Positions 1-7,341 are shown, counted from the first letter of the stretch. The stretch is 13,183 nt of DNA from Planctomycetaceae bacterium (GCA_018658605.1 JABHUV010000122.1:1-13183), one strand, 5' to 3'. The notes: a model not told the origin generated them from the letters alone. Made by a program: numbers and translations.

Positions 1-1206
1 GGAGGGCCATACGGAAGCGAAAAGTTTACCGTCAGGGTCGACAGCCATTTGGACTGGATTGATAAGTTCGGGGAACATTTCCTCAGAGGCAAAGACATTA
101 ACCTGCATGCCCTCGGCGATTTGCATTTTTTTAATACCTTCGTCGGCTCCTAGGTATATGTGTGCGCCACCTTCGAGTTTTCCGGGAATATTGGTTTTCA
201 CAACGAGCTCTGCGGGCAAGTTATCATCTTTGACTTCGAGGTCACCACCCTGAGCAACGGCAATCACGCGTTTGTCGCGGTTGCTAGTCATTACATCAAA
301 AATTTCCATTTCACGTTTCATCACATCGGCGTTGGATTGACCGAACCAAGCTAGTTTTGATCGACCACCGTAGACGTTATAACCGTCGACGACTCGATAG
401 CGACTAAACCAGTAGTAGTTGCGTTCTTGCACGGCTGAATGGATGCGTTGGACTAGATCTCTTTTACTTGTTGCCAGCCCCAATTGCCCAAAGAGGGTTT
501 TCGTGATTATGCGTGCCAGCATTTCGTAGCCATTGTTTTTAAGATGGATGCCATTGAGCGTTTGTGGCTCCTTGAGTGATTGATACGCGGCTAGAGTTGG
601 GTGGAAGATGTCCACAAATCGGACGGATTTTTGTTGGCAAACTTGCTTCATCGCTTGAGTGAACAATTCGAGCAAGGCATTGTTCTGCTTGCCGTCTGGG
701 AGATGGGGACTATTGAGGTCTTCATGTGCAATTGGCGAAAAGATGACGACAGTGGGCGCAGCTGTTCCGTTGTATTTTTGTGCCAGCATGCCATCGATCA
801 TGGCCGCTAAGTTTTTGCTAAATGCGTCGACAGTGTCGGCTCCGCGCAGAGCTTCGTTGTACCCAAAGAAACAGAGCACGACATCGGCATTGGTTTTTGT
901 TAGCCATTGGTCAGCGCTACCGAAATTTGCCGAGCGTTGGCGGGCATTGACTTCATCACCGGAAAAACCGAGGTTGCGAAATACGAGCGAATGATTGGGG
1001 TGCATCGCTTGCGTGTAGGACTCCAGCCAAGGATAGTGCTGCATGCGATCTGCGAGTGTGTTACCGATGATGGTAATGTTGGCATTTTCAGGCAACTCTA
1101 GATTCTGTGCTGTCGTCGTTTGAGTAAACAAGAGACCGCAAAAAACGGAAAAGAGTGCTGTCGCAAGTTGGTAATGGTTGTGTTTTCGTCGCAGCATAGA
1201 TCGCAT
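1..1206 (-). CDS. SGNH/GDSL-like hydrolase domain fused to PVC-type membrane-bound dehydrogenase propeller (partial, C-terminus outside window)
   Basis: An open frame of 402 codons has its start in the window and no stop before the left edge. Residues 1-34 form a signal peptide (basic MRSMLRRKHN, hydrophobic LATALFSVFCGLLF, then TTAQ), so the protein is exported. Residues about 43-240 have SGNH-hydrolase blocks: GNTL (48-51) where GDSL is expected, NLG (78-80), GYNE (115-118) and NGIH (218-221) where DGIH is expected. From about residue 359 the sequence (EGMQVNVFASEEMFPELINP, then VQMAVDPDGKLFASVW) matches the first blade of the PVC-type dehydrogenase/propeller family, which usually ends in a CxxCH cytochrome domain; that part is outside the window. 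ATG at 1206 follows an in-frame TGA and has AGGA 10 nt upstream; ATG at 1197 is the alternative. The block I and V substitutions question classical Ser-His-Asp hydrolysis. The architecture is inferred from family knowledge. Confidence 0.85.
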   Translation of the reverse strand, partial: MRSMLRRKHNHYQLATALFSVFCGLLFTQTTTAQNLELPENANITIIGNTLADRMQHYPWLESYTQAMHPNHSLVFRNLGFSGDEVNARQRSANFGSADQWLTKTNADVVLCFFGYNEALRGADTVDAFSKNLAAMIDGMLAQKYNGTAAPTVVIFSPIAHEDLNSPHLPDGKQNNALLELFTQAMKQVCQQKSVRFVDIFHPTLAAYQSLKEPQTLNGIHLKNNGYEMLARIITKTLFGQLGLATSKRDLVQRIHSAVQERNYYWFSRYRVVDGYNVYGGRSKLAWFGQSNADVMKREMEIFDVMTSNRDKRVIAVAQGGDLEVKDDNLPAELVVKTNIPGKLEGGAHIYLGADEGIKKMQIAEGMQVNVFASEEMFPELINPVQMAVDPDGKLFASVWPS

Positions 1207-1490
1207 AGATCAATGGTCCTGTTTTTAAGGGGGGTACAAAAATATAATGCGTATTTTATCACGTCGAGGGGCAATTTGCTATTAGTTGGGGGGATTGTTA
1301 GAAACTGTGGTTTTTGAATTTTCATACAAATGTAATCACAAGTTTGTGCGAATTAACACGATGGCGAAAAATCTCAATCGCCGCGATAATTTCCATTTTC
1401 GTTTGCCGCGGTATAGGTCAAGGAGAAATATTGTAGAATAGGGGTTTGTTTACTAACGATTGTTTGACAATTTACTTCCTGGATCTACAT
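1207..1490. other. Divergent intergenic region between two secreted-enzyme genes
   Basis: These 284 bases separate two divergent genes and must hold promoters for both. An AT-rich stretch around 1236-1262 could contain a -10 element for the leftward gene, but no convincing -35/-10 pair is visible on either strand. An AAGGAG near 1420 is followed by TTG and an immediate TAG, so it starts nothing. A 26-codon frame at 1361-1441 has no ribosome binding site and is not called as a gene. Confidence 0.5.
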
Positions 1491-2801
1491 ATGTTTTCTG
1501 CCTTGAAATTACTCCGTGTTGCTGGTCTTCTCATTGTCCTTACCATTGCCAATCACGCTGCGGTATTTGCGGCAGCGATCACACTACAAGTAACACCCGA
1601 TCAAGAAAACGCCCTGTACCAAGTAGGTGAAACAGCTTCGCTAAATGTCTCAGTAACTGAGGGGGACAAACAAATAACAACAGGTGTAATTGATTTCAGG
1701 ACCGACAATTTTCTGGAAACAGTCTCAGTAAAAACGGATATCAAGCTAACGGTAAAACCGGTGACTATCAAGTTGGCATCAGACAAACCTCAGTTTATCC
1801 GTTGCCATGTGACTTACACGCCAGCAACGGGAAAGCCAATTATGTTGACTGTAGCGGTAGGATTTTCCGTTACGGAAATCAAACCGGGCTTGCCGGTGCC
1901 AGATGATTTTGCTGCATTTTGGGACAAGCAACGAGCGGAACTCGCCAAGGTTAAAATGGCCAGTACATTGACCCGAGTCGAATATAGCGACTCTCAATTG
2001 GAATGTTTTGATGTACAGGTGACTTGTGTGGCACCGAGGCCTGTATCGGGTTATTACGTCAAGCAAAAAACAGCCGCAGCAAAGTCAGCGCCCGCTATTT
2101 TGTGGGTTCATGGGGCTGGGGTGCGGAGTTCGTCGTTAGGTGCTGCTGTGACAGGAGCTCGAGCAGGCATGTTGTCGATGGATATCAATGCACATGGCAT
2201 TGCCAACGGAAAACCGGCTGATTTCTATAGAGCACAAACTAGTGGACCGCTAAGGGATTATCGATTTTCAGGTAGAGAAGACCGCGACACAATTTATTTC
2301 CGCCACATGTATTTACGGATTGTACGGGCGATTGATTTTCTAACTTCGCAACCAGAATGGGACGGAAAGAATGTGATTGTGATTGGTCATAGCCAAGGTG
2401 GTGGTCAAGCGTTAGTGGCTGGTGGAATTGATGCCCGAGTGACAGTGATCGCATCTGGTGTACCTGCGATTTGCGATCATGGTGGCCGAGAGAATGGGCA
2501 GATTAACGGCTGGCCTAAAATTGTGCCTTACGATGCAGAGGGTGTGGCCAACGCCAAAGCACTCGAGGCGTCGCGTTATATTGATGCTGTAAATTTTGCG
2601 AGTCGATTTCAGGGCAAGGCGATTATGAGTGTTGGATTTGTCGACTCTGTGTGTCCGCCGTCGAGTTGTTATGCCGCATTTAACGTGCTCGACGTAAAGC
2701 CGGGCAATAAAACCATGCTCAATGAACCGCTCATGGGTCATGCCGCACCTGCTCATATTAAGGATGCGTTTTTTGAATTTATTAAGCGTTCATTAAAATA
2801 G
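1491..2801 (+). CDS. Secreted acetylxylan esterase / cephalosporin-C deacetylase-like alpha/beta hydrolase (AXE1 family)
   Basis: This is a 436-residue exported alpha/beta hydrolase. Residues 1-27 are a signal peptide (MFSALKLLRVAGLLIVLTIA, then cleavage near AVFA). Residues about 30-130 look like an Ig-type beta domain, as in secreted AXE1 proteins. The hydrolase domain starts near the DFAAFWDKQRAEL helix. It carries the oxyanion-side WVHGAG, the nucleophile elbow GHSQGGG (Ser301), the acid in GFVDSVCPPSS (Asp385) and the base in LMGHAAPAH (His417), so the triad is complete. The family removes acetyl groups from xylan oligomers and similar O-acetyl esters, probably here in the periplasm. The frame extends upstream to a TTG at 1446, but ATG at 1491 is preferred because it begins exactly at the signal peptide; the ribosome binding site is weak. 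It is divergent from the SGNH gene and convergent with the kinase gene 37 bp downstream. The precise substrate is unknown. Confidence 0.85.
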   Translation: MFSALKLLRVAGLLIVLTIANHAAVFAAAITLQVTPDQENALYQVGETASLNVSVTEGDKQITTGVIDFRTDNFLETVSVKTDIKLTVKPVTIKLASDKPQFIRCHVTYTPATGKPIMLTVAVGFSVTEIKPGLPVPDDFAAFWDKQRAELAKVKMASTLTRVEYSDSQLECFDVQVTCVAPRPVSGYYVKQKTAAAKSAPAILWVHGAGVRSSSLGAAVTGARAGMLSMDINAHGIANGKPADFYRAQTSGPLRDYRFSGREDRDTIYFRHMYLRIVRAIDFLTSQPEWDGKNVIVIGHSQGGGQALVAGGIDARVTVIASGVPAICDHGGRENGQINGWPKIVPYDAEGVANAKALEASRYIDAVNFASRFQGKAIMSVGFVDSVCPPSSCYAAFNVLDVKPGNKTMLNEPLMGHAAPAHIKDAFFEFIKRSLK

Positions 2802-2838
2802 AATGCAAATAAATATAAAATCGACTCGTTGCTGTACA

Positions 2839-3810
2839 TTACGATATCATTTTTTGATGCTGCTGGAACTCTTGGATTTGCGTAATGAGTTCTGAGATAC
2901 TGGGTTGCCGTTTGGCTGGATCTTTTTCGAGTGCTTTCATACAGATAACCTCAAGTGGCGAGGGAATCTTGCGGCGTGGGTTCTTTTGACTTGGCAACAG
3001 CGGTTGGTCATGAATCACCATGTCAAATGTTTCGTGAATATTTTTTCCCATGAAGGGAACATCGAGGCAAAGTATTTCGTAGAGTACGACGCCCGCTGAA
3101 TATACGTCGGTGCGTTGGTCGACATAATAGCTGCCGATGATTTGTTCGGGAGACATGTACAGCGGAGTGCCAGGACGTTGGCCTGTGGCGGTTAATTGTT
3201 CGCCGCGATCTTTTTGTTCAGGGGTTCGTTCTTCGTTGGGCATTCCCCAAATTTTAGCGACACCCCAGTCGATTAAACATATTTCGCCAAACTGGCCAAT
3301 CAATATATTCTCGGGTTTAAGGTCGCGGTGGATCACACCATGCGCATGGGCATTCGCTAAAGCTTGGCAGGCTTGGATGAAGATGTCGAGCATCCGATCC
3401 AGTGTAAACTCTTCTATTGCTATATCATCATTAGATTTCACTTTTTGGATTTGATGAAATAGATCGGTCCCGGCAATGTACTTCATTGTGAAATAAAGGT
3501 TGCCGCTAGGAGTTCGTCCCATTTCATAAATCGGAATGGTGTTGGGATGTTGTAGCTGCGCAGCAATTCTGGCTTCACGGGTAAACCGTCGCCTTTCTCG
3601 TACATTGTCGGCGAGATGTGGATGAATTGATTTATGGACTACGATACGACCCAATCCAGCATCAACACATGTTTGTAGGGTCGCTTTACCACCTTTGGTC
3701 AACAATTTGAAATCGGAGTATTTACTATAGTCGTTGATGAAATCTGGAGGTAGATTCGCATCTGTGATTGAAAGGAAGATGCTCGAGTAGCTATCTTTTC
3801 TGGTAGCCAT
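2839..3810 (-). CDS. Soluble Hanks-type serine/threonine protein kinase
   Basis: The 323-residue protein is essentially one kinase domain without membrane segment, PASTA, TPR or other sensor region, so it should act in the cytoplasm. Visible motifs are the beta-3 lysine VVHK (Lys60), the alpha-C glutamate (Glu79 in REARIAAQLQHPN), the catalytic loop HRDLKPEN (161-168, Asp163), the magnesium loop DWG (181-183) in place of DFG, the activation segment GTPLYMSPEQ (214-223, SPE for APE) and the subdomain IX Asp235 (DVYSAG). The glycine loop is degenerate: KGGKATL at 39-45 lacks the first and third glycines of GxGxxG. DWG is frequent in planctomycete kinases, so activity is likely. ATG at 3810 has no clear ribosome binding site. 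The gene lies 173 bp downstream of the small gene at 3984-4148 on the same strand. Targets cannot be deduced. Confidence 0.9.
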   Translation of the reverse strand: MATRKDSYSSIFLSITDANLPPDFINDYSKYSDFKLLTKGGKATLQTCVDAGLGRIVVHKSIHPHLADNVRERRRFTREARIAAQLQHPNTIPIYEMGRTPSGNLYFTMKYIAGTDLFHQIQKVKSNDDIAIEEFTLDRMLDIFIQACQALANAHAHGVIHRDLKPENILIGQFGEICLIDWGVAKIWGMPNEERTPEQKDRGEQLTATGQRPGTPLYMSPEQIIGSYYVDQRTDVYSAGVVLYEILCLDVPFMGKNIHETFDMVIHDQPLLPSQKNPRRKIPSPLEVICMKALEKDPAKRQPSISELITQIQEFQQHQKMIS

Positions 3811-3891
3811 ACAGTTATTGCTCTGAACAATTGGTGCTTCACGGGGAACAACTAGTTCGAGTAATATGATGCGTTTTAGTCGTCACGTAAA

Positions 3892-3942
3892 CCGGTAATC
3901 TGGTTAACCGGAAGCTTGGTAGACCGCTACACATGCAAGCTT
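3892..3942. repeat. Two adjacent inverted repeats upstream of the kinase gene
   Basis: CCGGT (3892-3896) pairs with ACCGG (3907-3911), and AAGCTTG (3912-3918) pairs with CAAGCTT (3936-3942) across a 17-nt loop. They lie between the end of the small gene and the kinase start. They could be a terminator, attenuator or protein-binding site, but there is no T-tract on either side, so a classic terminator is not supported. Confidence 0.3.
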
Positions 3943-3983
3943 AGGATCTTATGTAATTTCAGCAAGACTATACCAGTTGGTTA

Positions 3984-4148
3984 TTATCTTGGTTTACTGG
4001 GACGTTTGGATTCCACTTCATGGAAATACCAAACCGCTTCTTCTTCGAGTTCCTTCTTAAAAGCAATCCATTGGTAATACTCGAGCCATTCACGGTCGTG
4101 CAAAACTAGTGCGTCGCGCGGGATTTCGTTGAGAATGCTATCGTTCAT
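3984..4148 (-). CDS. Small hypothetical protein, 54 residues
   Basis: A short minus-strand gene encodes a soluble, strongly charged peptide that starts MNDSILNEIPRDALVLHDRE and ends VESKRPSKPR, with an aromatic centre (WLEYYQWIAF) and an acidic run (KKELEEE). It has no signal peptide, membrane segment or cysteine, and looks like one or two amphipathic helices. The call rests mainly on an excellent Shine-Dalgarno, AGGAAGGA, ending 9 nt before ATG at 4148, one of the best in the window. The leader upstream contains two perfect 7-bp inverted repeats. It could be co-transcribed with the kinase 173 bp downstream, but inverted repeats lie in that gap. I do not recognise the family, and any link to the kinase is only positional. 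Confidence 0.72.
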   Translation of the reverse strand: MNDSILNEIPRDALVLHDREWLEYYQWIAFKKELEEEAVWYFHEVESKRPSKPR

Positions 4149-4186
4149 CGTATAGGGTCCTTCCTATTAATGTGGTGAAAAGTTAA

Positions 4187-4205
4187 GTAAAACACTCTGT
4201 TTTAC
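4187..4205. promoter_or_regulatory. Perfect 7-bp inverted repeat in the leader of the small gene
   Basis: GTAAAAC (4187-4193) and GTTTTAC (4199-4205) are exact reverse complements around ACTCT. The site is 39 bp upstream of the small gene's ATG. It could be a short RNA hairpin or an operator. One copy of a 10-mer, GTGAAAAGTT (4175-4184), abuts it; the second copy is at 4279-4288. Confidence 0.4.
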
Positions 4206-4232
4206 CCTTCTAATGCATATCTTCGATAACAG

Positions 4233-4253
4233 GTGTGACACGTTAGGTCACAC
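4233..4253. promoter_or_regulatory. Perfect 7-7-7 palindrome, candidate operator
   Basis: GTGTGAC (4233-4239) and GTCACAC (4247-4253) flank a 7-nt spacer. It lies 85 bp upstream of the small gene and 90 bp downstream of the propeller gene's stop. The half-sites resemble the TGTGA/TCACA of CRP-type regulators, but the spacing between them is 9 rather than 6, so a CRP site is not claimed. A role as a dimeric-regulator operator for the small gene is plausible. Confidence 0.4.
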
Positions 4254-4343
4254 GCTATTTATTATTACGAAAAAAACTGTGAAAAGTTCAGTGTGAGCTA
4301 TGCCTTGCGTCTCGTACCCAGCGAGAAACCCGCTAAATGAGCG

Positions 4344-5306
4344 TTAATTATCGCTTAAAACCGCTTGGTAGATACGGTCGTCTTGTTCATAGAGAACATT
4401 CCATTGGCCACGCACAAGGAACGGATTGGATATCGTGTCCACTTTGCCACTGGACTTAAACAGCACTGGTGACCCCTTCGTCCATTTCAAAAGATCTGTG
4501 GAATTCCAGTAGCGGCGGTTTTCAATTTTCACTGGCTGAGAAATACCGATGTAGGCGTTGCCGACTTTGGCGATCGACATAGAGGCAATTTCCTCTTCGA
4601 TCGATATAGCGGGTAATTCATTAGTCACTCTTTGCCATTCCAGTAAATTCTCACTGCTAGCTACCCCTAAGCCTTGCTCGAAATATAATCCCTTCATACC
4701 TCGGTATCCCAACCAAAAACGATCGTCTCGTTTAAAAATGTTCGTTGGCATTGTCGTGACATGTGTATCCCATTTATCTTCACGTCCTTGCAGCAATGGG
4801 TTGCGAGCGGATTTAATCCATTGGCCAGTTAATTCTGTTGCAATCACCACGCCGATGTTTTTGGATGTCATTTTGGGGTCGTGGACGTCTCGGCCAGAGT
4901 AGAACAAATAATAACGACTATCATGTTTAATGACTGCCGCTGGAAGTTTGGCAACAGCCCCGTCCCAACTTCCAGATGCGCCGACATCGACAATGGGATT
5001 ATTCGATTGCTTCTTCCAGTTCACACCATCCTCAGAGACAGCTAATCCAATTCGTTCGTGCCAATTAGATTCCTTGGTGTCTTGTGCTTCAAAAAAACAA
5101 TAGTAGCGATCGTTCTCAACAAACACATAAGGATTATCGACCGCAGTAAAATCCCAACGACCTTCACTGCCTCGGTCGATGACCGGTTTACCCATCGGCG
5201 TCTCGATCCACGTCTTTTTGACATCGAGTTTGACGGTGACTTTTTGGGCGCAAACCGATGTTGCACACAATAGAAGCACGATGATTATTAGAGGGATACG
5301 GTTCAT
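4344..5306 (-). CDS. Secreted five-bladed beta-propeller, glycosidase-like (GH43/GH130-type fold)
   Basis: The 320-residue exported protein begins with a signal peptide (MNRIPLIIIVLLLCATSVCA, cleavage near residue 21). The mature part shows propeller repeats: WDFTAVDNPY (51-60), WDGAVAKLPA (114-123) and WDTHVTTMPT (179-188) each open a blade, followed by RYYCFFEA, RYYLFYSG and RFWLGYRG. The motifs SEDGVNW (91-97), SENLLEW (218-224) and STDLLKW (269-275) recur in the outer strands. This pattern is typical of the GH43/GH32/GH130 propeller superfamily, which acts on plant or algal glycans, but I cannot fix the family or identify a full catalytic Asp/Asp/Glu set. The frame extends to an upstream start at 5390, but that would bury the signal peptide, so ATG at 5306 is chosen although it lacks a good ribosome binding site. 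No same-strand gene lies close enough to suggest an operon. Confidence 0.75.
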   Translation of the reverse strand: MNRIPLIIIVLLLCATSVCAQKVTVKLDVKKTWIETPMGKPVIDRGSEGRWDFTAVDNPYVFVENDRYYCFFEAQDTKESNWHERIGLAVSEDGVNWKKQSNNPIVDVGASGSWDGAVAKLPAAVIKHDSRYYLFYSGRDVHDPKMTSKNIGVVIATELTGQWIKSARNPLLQGREDKWDTHVTTMPTNIFKRDDRFWLGYRGMKGLYFEQGLGVASSENLLEWQRVTNELPAISIEEEIASMSIAKVGNAYIGISQPVKIENRRYWNSTDLLKWTKGSPVLFKSSGKVDTISNPFLVRGQWNVLYEQDDRIYQAVLSDN

Positions 5307-5445
5307 GGGTTGTTTATGGTTTGCCGCTGGTAGCTTGAAAAAACTGCAACGTAGTCGAAAATACAAATTGGTGACTTCCAGCCGGTACACTAAACTGTGG
5401 CTGCTAACCGCCAGCTTGTCTATAGTTCGGGGTGATGATTTTTAG

Positions 5446-5457
5446 GCACTGCAGTGC
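5446..5457. repeat. 12-bp perfect palindrome
   Basis: GCACTGCAGTGC is self-complementary and lies 140 bp upstream of the propeller gene, in the 279-bp gap after the phosphodiesterase gene. It could be an operator half-pair or chance; no T-tract supports a terminator. I see no gene elsewhere in the gap. Confidence 0.25.
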
Positions 5458-5585
5458 TCTAGCTCGACAAAAACCATCCTTTTTCGCATTAGAAACGTGT
5501 AATGCTTGAGGTGTCACCAACATGCCAGTTTTAGTAAATCATAGGCAGGTAACAGCTTAGGGAACGTCCCACAATCACAATGGCG

Positions 5586-6419
5586 CTAGCGATCTCGCAT
5601 AAGCGATTTAAGCGTTTTGATTAAGGTCGCGGGGTCATCCGCGGACAATGAAAAAGGTTGATGCGCGATTAAGGGCAATACTTCGTTGGGCATCCCCGTT
5701 GAGCCGTTTAGGTGGAGTTGTGCTCCGAGTTTTCTGATTTGAGGCACGAGTGATTTGTCCTGAAGCCAATCGGGCCATAAGCGAATCGTCTCAACTTTAG
5801 CATCGACGAACGCGGCAATTGATTGCGGGTTGGGAATCAAACCTAATTGTCTCGCCTCGGGTAATAGTTTGCGAAATAGCAGCGCTTGTTCAACGCTGCG
5901 CACGCCCACGATGGTACGTTTAGGGTCACCATGTTTAATGATCTCTGCTGTGACATGTTGAGCATACGTCGTGCCCTGTTCTTTGAGATCGAGTAATACG
6001 TCAATTTTTGTTTTGCATTGTTTTAACGCTTCTCGTAACTCCGGAATTCGTTCTCCTTGGTATTCTTTGTCAAACCAAGAGCCGGCATCGAGTTGTTTTA
6101 ATTGGTCAAGCGTTTTCTCGGAAGCAGTACCTTCTCCGTCAGTGGTGCGGTTGAGTGTCGCATCGTGGAGTAAATAGAGTTTTCCATCACGGGTAGTACG
6201 AACATCCATTTCGACCGCAGTCGCTCCGACTTCGATAGCTCGGGCAAACGCAGATAAGGTACATTCAGGTCGTTCCGCACTGGCACCTCGGTGGGCAATA
6301 ATCTGTTTGACGTGGTCTACCGTGTTCTCACTTGCCACAAGCAAGTTCTGCCCGGTTAGGTTCATGCAAATCGCAAGCAGATAGATGGCGATGTTTGCAA
6401 TGGTACGTAGTCGGTTCAT
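5586..6419 (-). CDS. Secreted glycerophosphodiester phosphodiesterase (GDPD family)
   Basis: The 277-residue enzyme would hydrolyse glycerophosphodiesters to sn-glycerol-3-phosphate and an alcohol in a TIM barrel. Residues 1 to about 29 form a signal peptide (MNRLRTIANIAIYLLAICMN), so it acts outside the cytoplasm. Family signatures are complete near the N-terminus: AHRGAS (His43, Arg44), ERPECTL (Glu52), EMDVRTTRDG (Glu70, Asp72) and LHDATLNRTTDG (His85). DVLLDLKE further on fits the metal-binding beta strand. The frame extends to a TTG at 6425, but ATG at 6419 has AAGG 10 nt upstream and begins the signal peptide cleanly. Length is normal for a single-domain GDPD. Directly upstream is the remnant of an FAD-binding protein gene, whose extended frame overlaps the first codons of this gene. 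Substrate range is unknown, and phosphate regulation cannot be judged because no Pho box is evident. Confidence 0.9.
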   Translation of the reverse strand: MNRLRTIANIAIYLLAICMNLTGQNLLVASENTVDHVKQIIAHRGASAERPECTLSAFARAIEVGATAVEMDVRTTRDGKLYLLHDATLNRTTDGEGTASEKTLDQLKQLDAGSWFDKEYQGERIPELREALKQCKTKIDVLLDLKEQGTTYAQHVTAEIIKHGDPKRTIVGVRSVEQALLFRKLLPEARQLGLIPNPQSIAAFVDAKVETIRLWPDWLQDKSLVPQIRKLGAQLHLNGSTGMPNEVLPLIAHQPFSLSADDPATLIKTLKSLMRDR

Positions 6420-6609
6420 GTTCAAATAGCCTTTTAGATAATTTAAATAGTGGATTCCTTAGATGTAATATTCCAACACATCTTTTTGGGGGGACTTCTG
6501 CCGGCGTTCGCTCAAGTAGAATTTCAGCAATCCTCATCGCTTGCCCGCGCAGTTCAGAGACAGCCATCGTTCCGCTAAAACCACCACCGACGATTACGAT
6601 TGTCTTCAT
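6328..6609 (-). pseudogene. Internally deleted remnant of an FAD/NAD(P)-binding protein gene
   Basis: The frame opens with MKTIVIVGGGFSGTMA, a textbook N-terminal dinucleotide-binding strand and GGGFSG loop of the FAD-NAD(P)-binding family, which normally spans several hundred residues. Immediately after Ala16 it continues VSELRGQAMRIAEILLER, which resembles the C-terminal helix of the same family (typically '...TAVPELR..A...A..LL'). I infer an in-frame deletion that removed nearly the whole protein and joined its two ends. After about residue 43 (base 6480) the frame reads low-quality sequence and runs through the phosphodiesterase start to 6328, so the original stop seems lost. Only 6480-6609 is recognisable. 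The C-terminal match is from memory of family patterns and needs a search. A functional 93-residue product is unlikely but not excluded. Confidence 0.6.
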
Positions 6610-6799
6610 ATGTGTTGTTCCGATGAGTTTATTCTCTCAAGGTAAGTATATCGCGCGGCACGATGGCACTGCCGAAGTTGGAACTCTTTTGTTTTGACTA
6701 CAACTTTCACAAGGATGTGTGTATGTAGTTTTACCGCAGATTTGGTTCAGCGATTGTCTTGGATAAAGCAACCAATCCATTTCTCGACGAACGATCGGA
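6610..6799. other. Intergenic stretch without recognised feature
   Basis: No open frame with a ribosome binding site, RNA gene or clear hairpin is seen here. It lies between the end of the 159-residue gene and the start of the FAD-protein remnant. Confidence 0.4.
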
Positions 6800-7279
6800 T
6801 TACTTAAATGTTAATACGTCGCCTTGGTCAATATAGGTTGTGACGTCGTTAGCGTTGATCGCCTTGGCTTTTTCAAAACCACGGACCGTCAAGGAAAATT
6901 CTCCAGCAACTTGGTGCATCACCATACCGGCGTCACACAGTTCACGAAATCCTTCTAGGAATCGCACCGTGATTTCTGGTTCTTCACGACTGCGAAACAT
7001 GACATGTGTATCAGTCGTTTTTTCTGCGTAGACTGCCAACATCCGCTGGGATGATTCAAACTCTGTGTTGTTACTTTTTAGTTCGATAATTCCGCGCTCT
7101 CGTGTGACTGACAAAATGGCTAATGCTTCAGAGCTCAGTTCGTAATCTGCGGTGGAACAGTTGACCAAGCGCATGGCGGCTAACTCAGCAAGTGCTGCCA
7201 GTGTAGGAACGCTAAACGTCAGTTCTTTCCAGATACCAGCTTGTCCCACGGCGCTAGCGAAAAATGGGGGAATAGACAC
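6800..7279 (-). CDS. Hypothetical protein, about 159 residues
   Basis: I do not recognise this family. The supported part reads as a compact soluble protein: a helical segment near ELTFSVPTLAALAELAAMRL, a central mixed region (ELSSEALAILSVTRERGIIE), a strand-rich part (TDTHVMFRSREEPEITVRFL) and a C-terminal segment (GFRELCDAGMVMHQVAG) that could be a winged-helix-like or ligand-binding fold. There is no signal peptide or membrane span. The open frame runs upstream to 7555, but that part overlaps the neighbouring membrane-protein gene in another frame and reads as non-protein. The first plausible start is GTG at 7279, with AAGG 11 nt upstream. It lies 62 bp downstream of the membrane-protein gene on the same strand, so the two could form one transcript. 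Start and function are uncertain. Confidence 0.6.
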   Translation of the reverse strand: MSIPPFFASAVGQAGIWKELTFSVPTLAALAELAAMRLVNCSTADYELSSEALAILSVTRERGIIELKSNNTEFESSQRMLAVYAEKTTDTHVMFRSREEPEITVRFLEGFRELCDAGMVMHQVAGEFSLTVRGFEKAKAINANDVTTYIDQGDVLTFK

Positions 7280-7341
7280 GGTTAACTTGGCCTTTGTAGA
7301 GTTTGGAATATGTGATGTGGTTTGATGTAGTTGAGTACAGA

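Noticed and set aside
1361..1441. A 26-codon plus-strand frame with a basic product
   Set aside because: There is no ribosome binding site, and it is too short to distinguish from chance in an intergenic region.
2412..2756. A 114-codon antisense frame inside the esterase gene, and similar antisense frames in the kinase, propeller and sigma genes
   Set aside because: They lie wholly inside well-supported genes with complete motifs and show no domain or initiation signal of their own.
4233..4253. CRP/FNR binding site
   Set aside because: The half-sites TGTGA and TCACA are separated by 9 rather than 6 bases, so it is only listed as an unassigned palindrome.
1491..6419. A polysaccharide utilisation locus joining the esterase, propeller and phosphodiesterase genes
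   Set aside because: The genes differ in strand, are separated by large gaps plus a kinase gene, and no transporter, SusCD pair or dedicated regulator is present.
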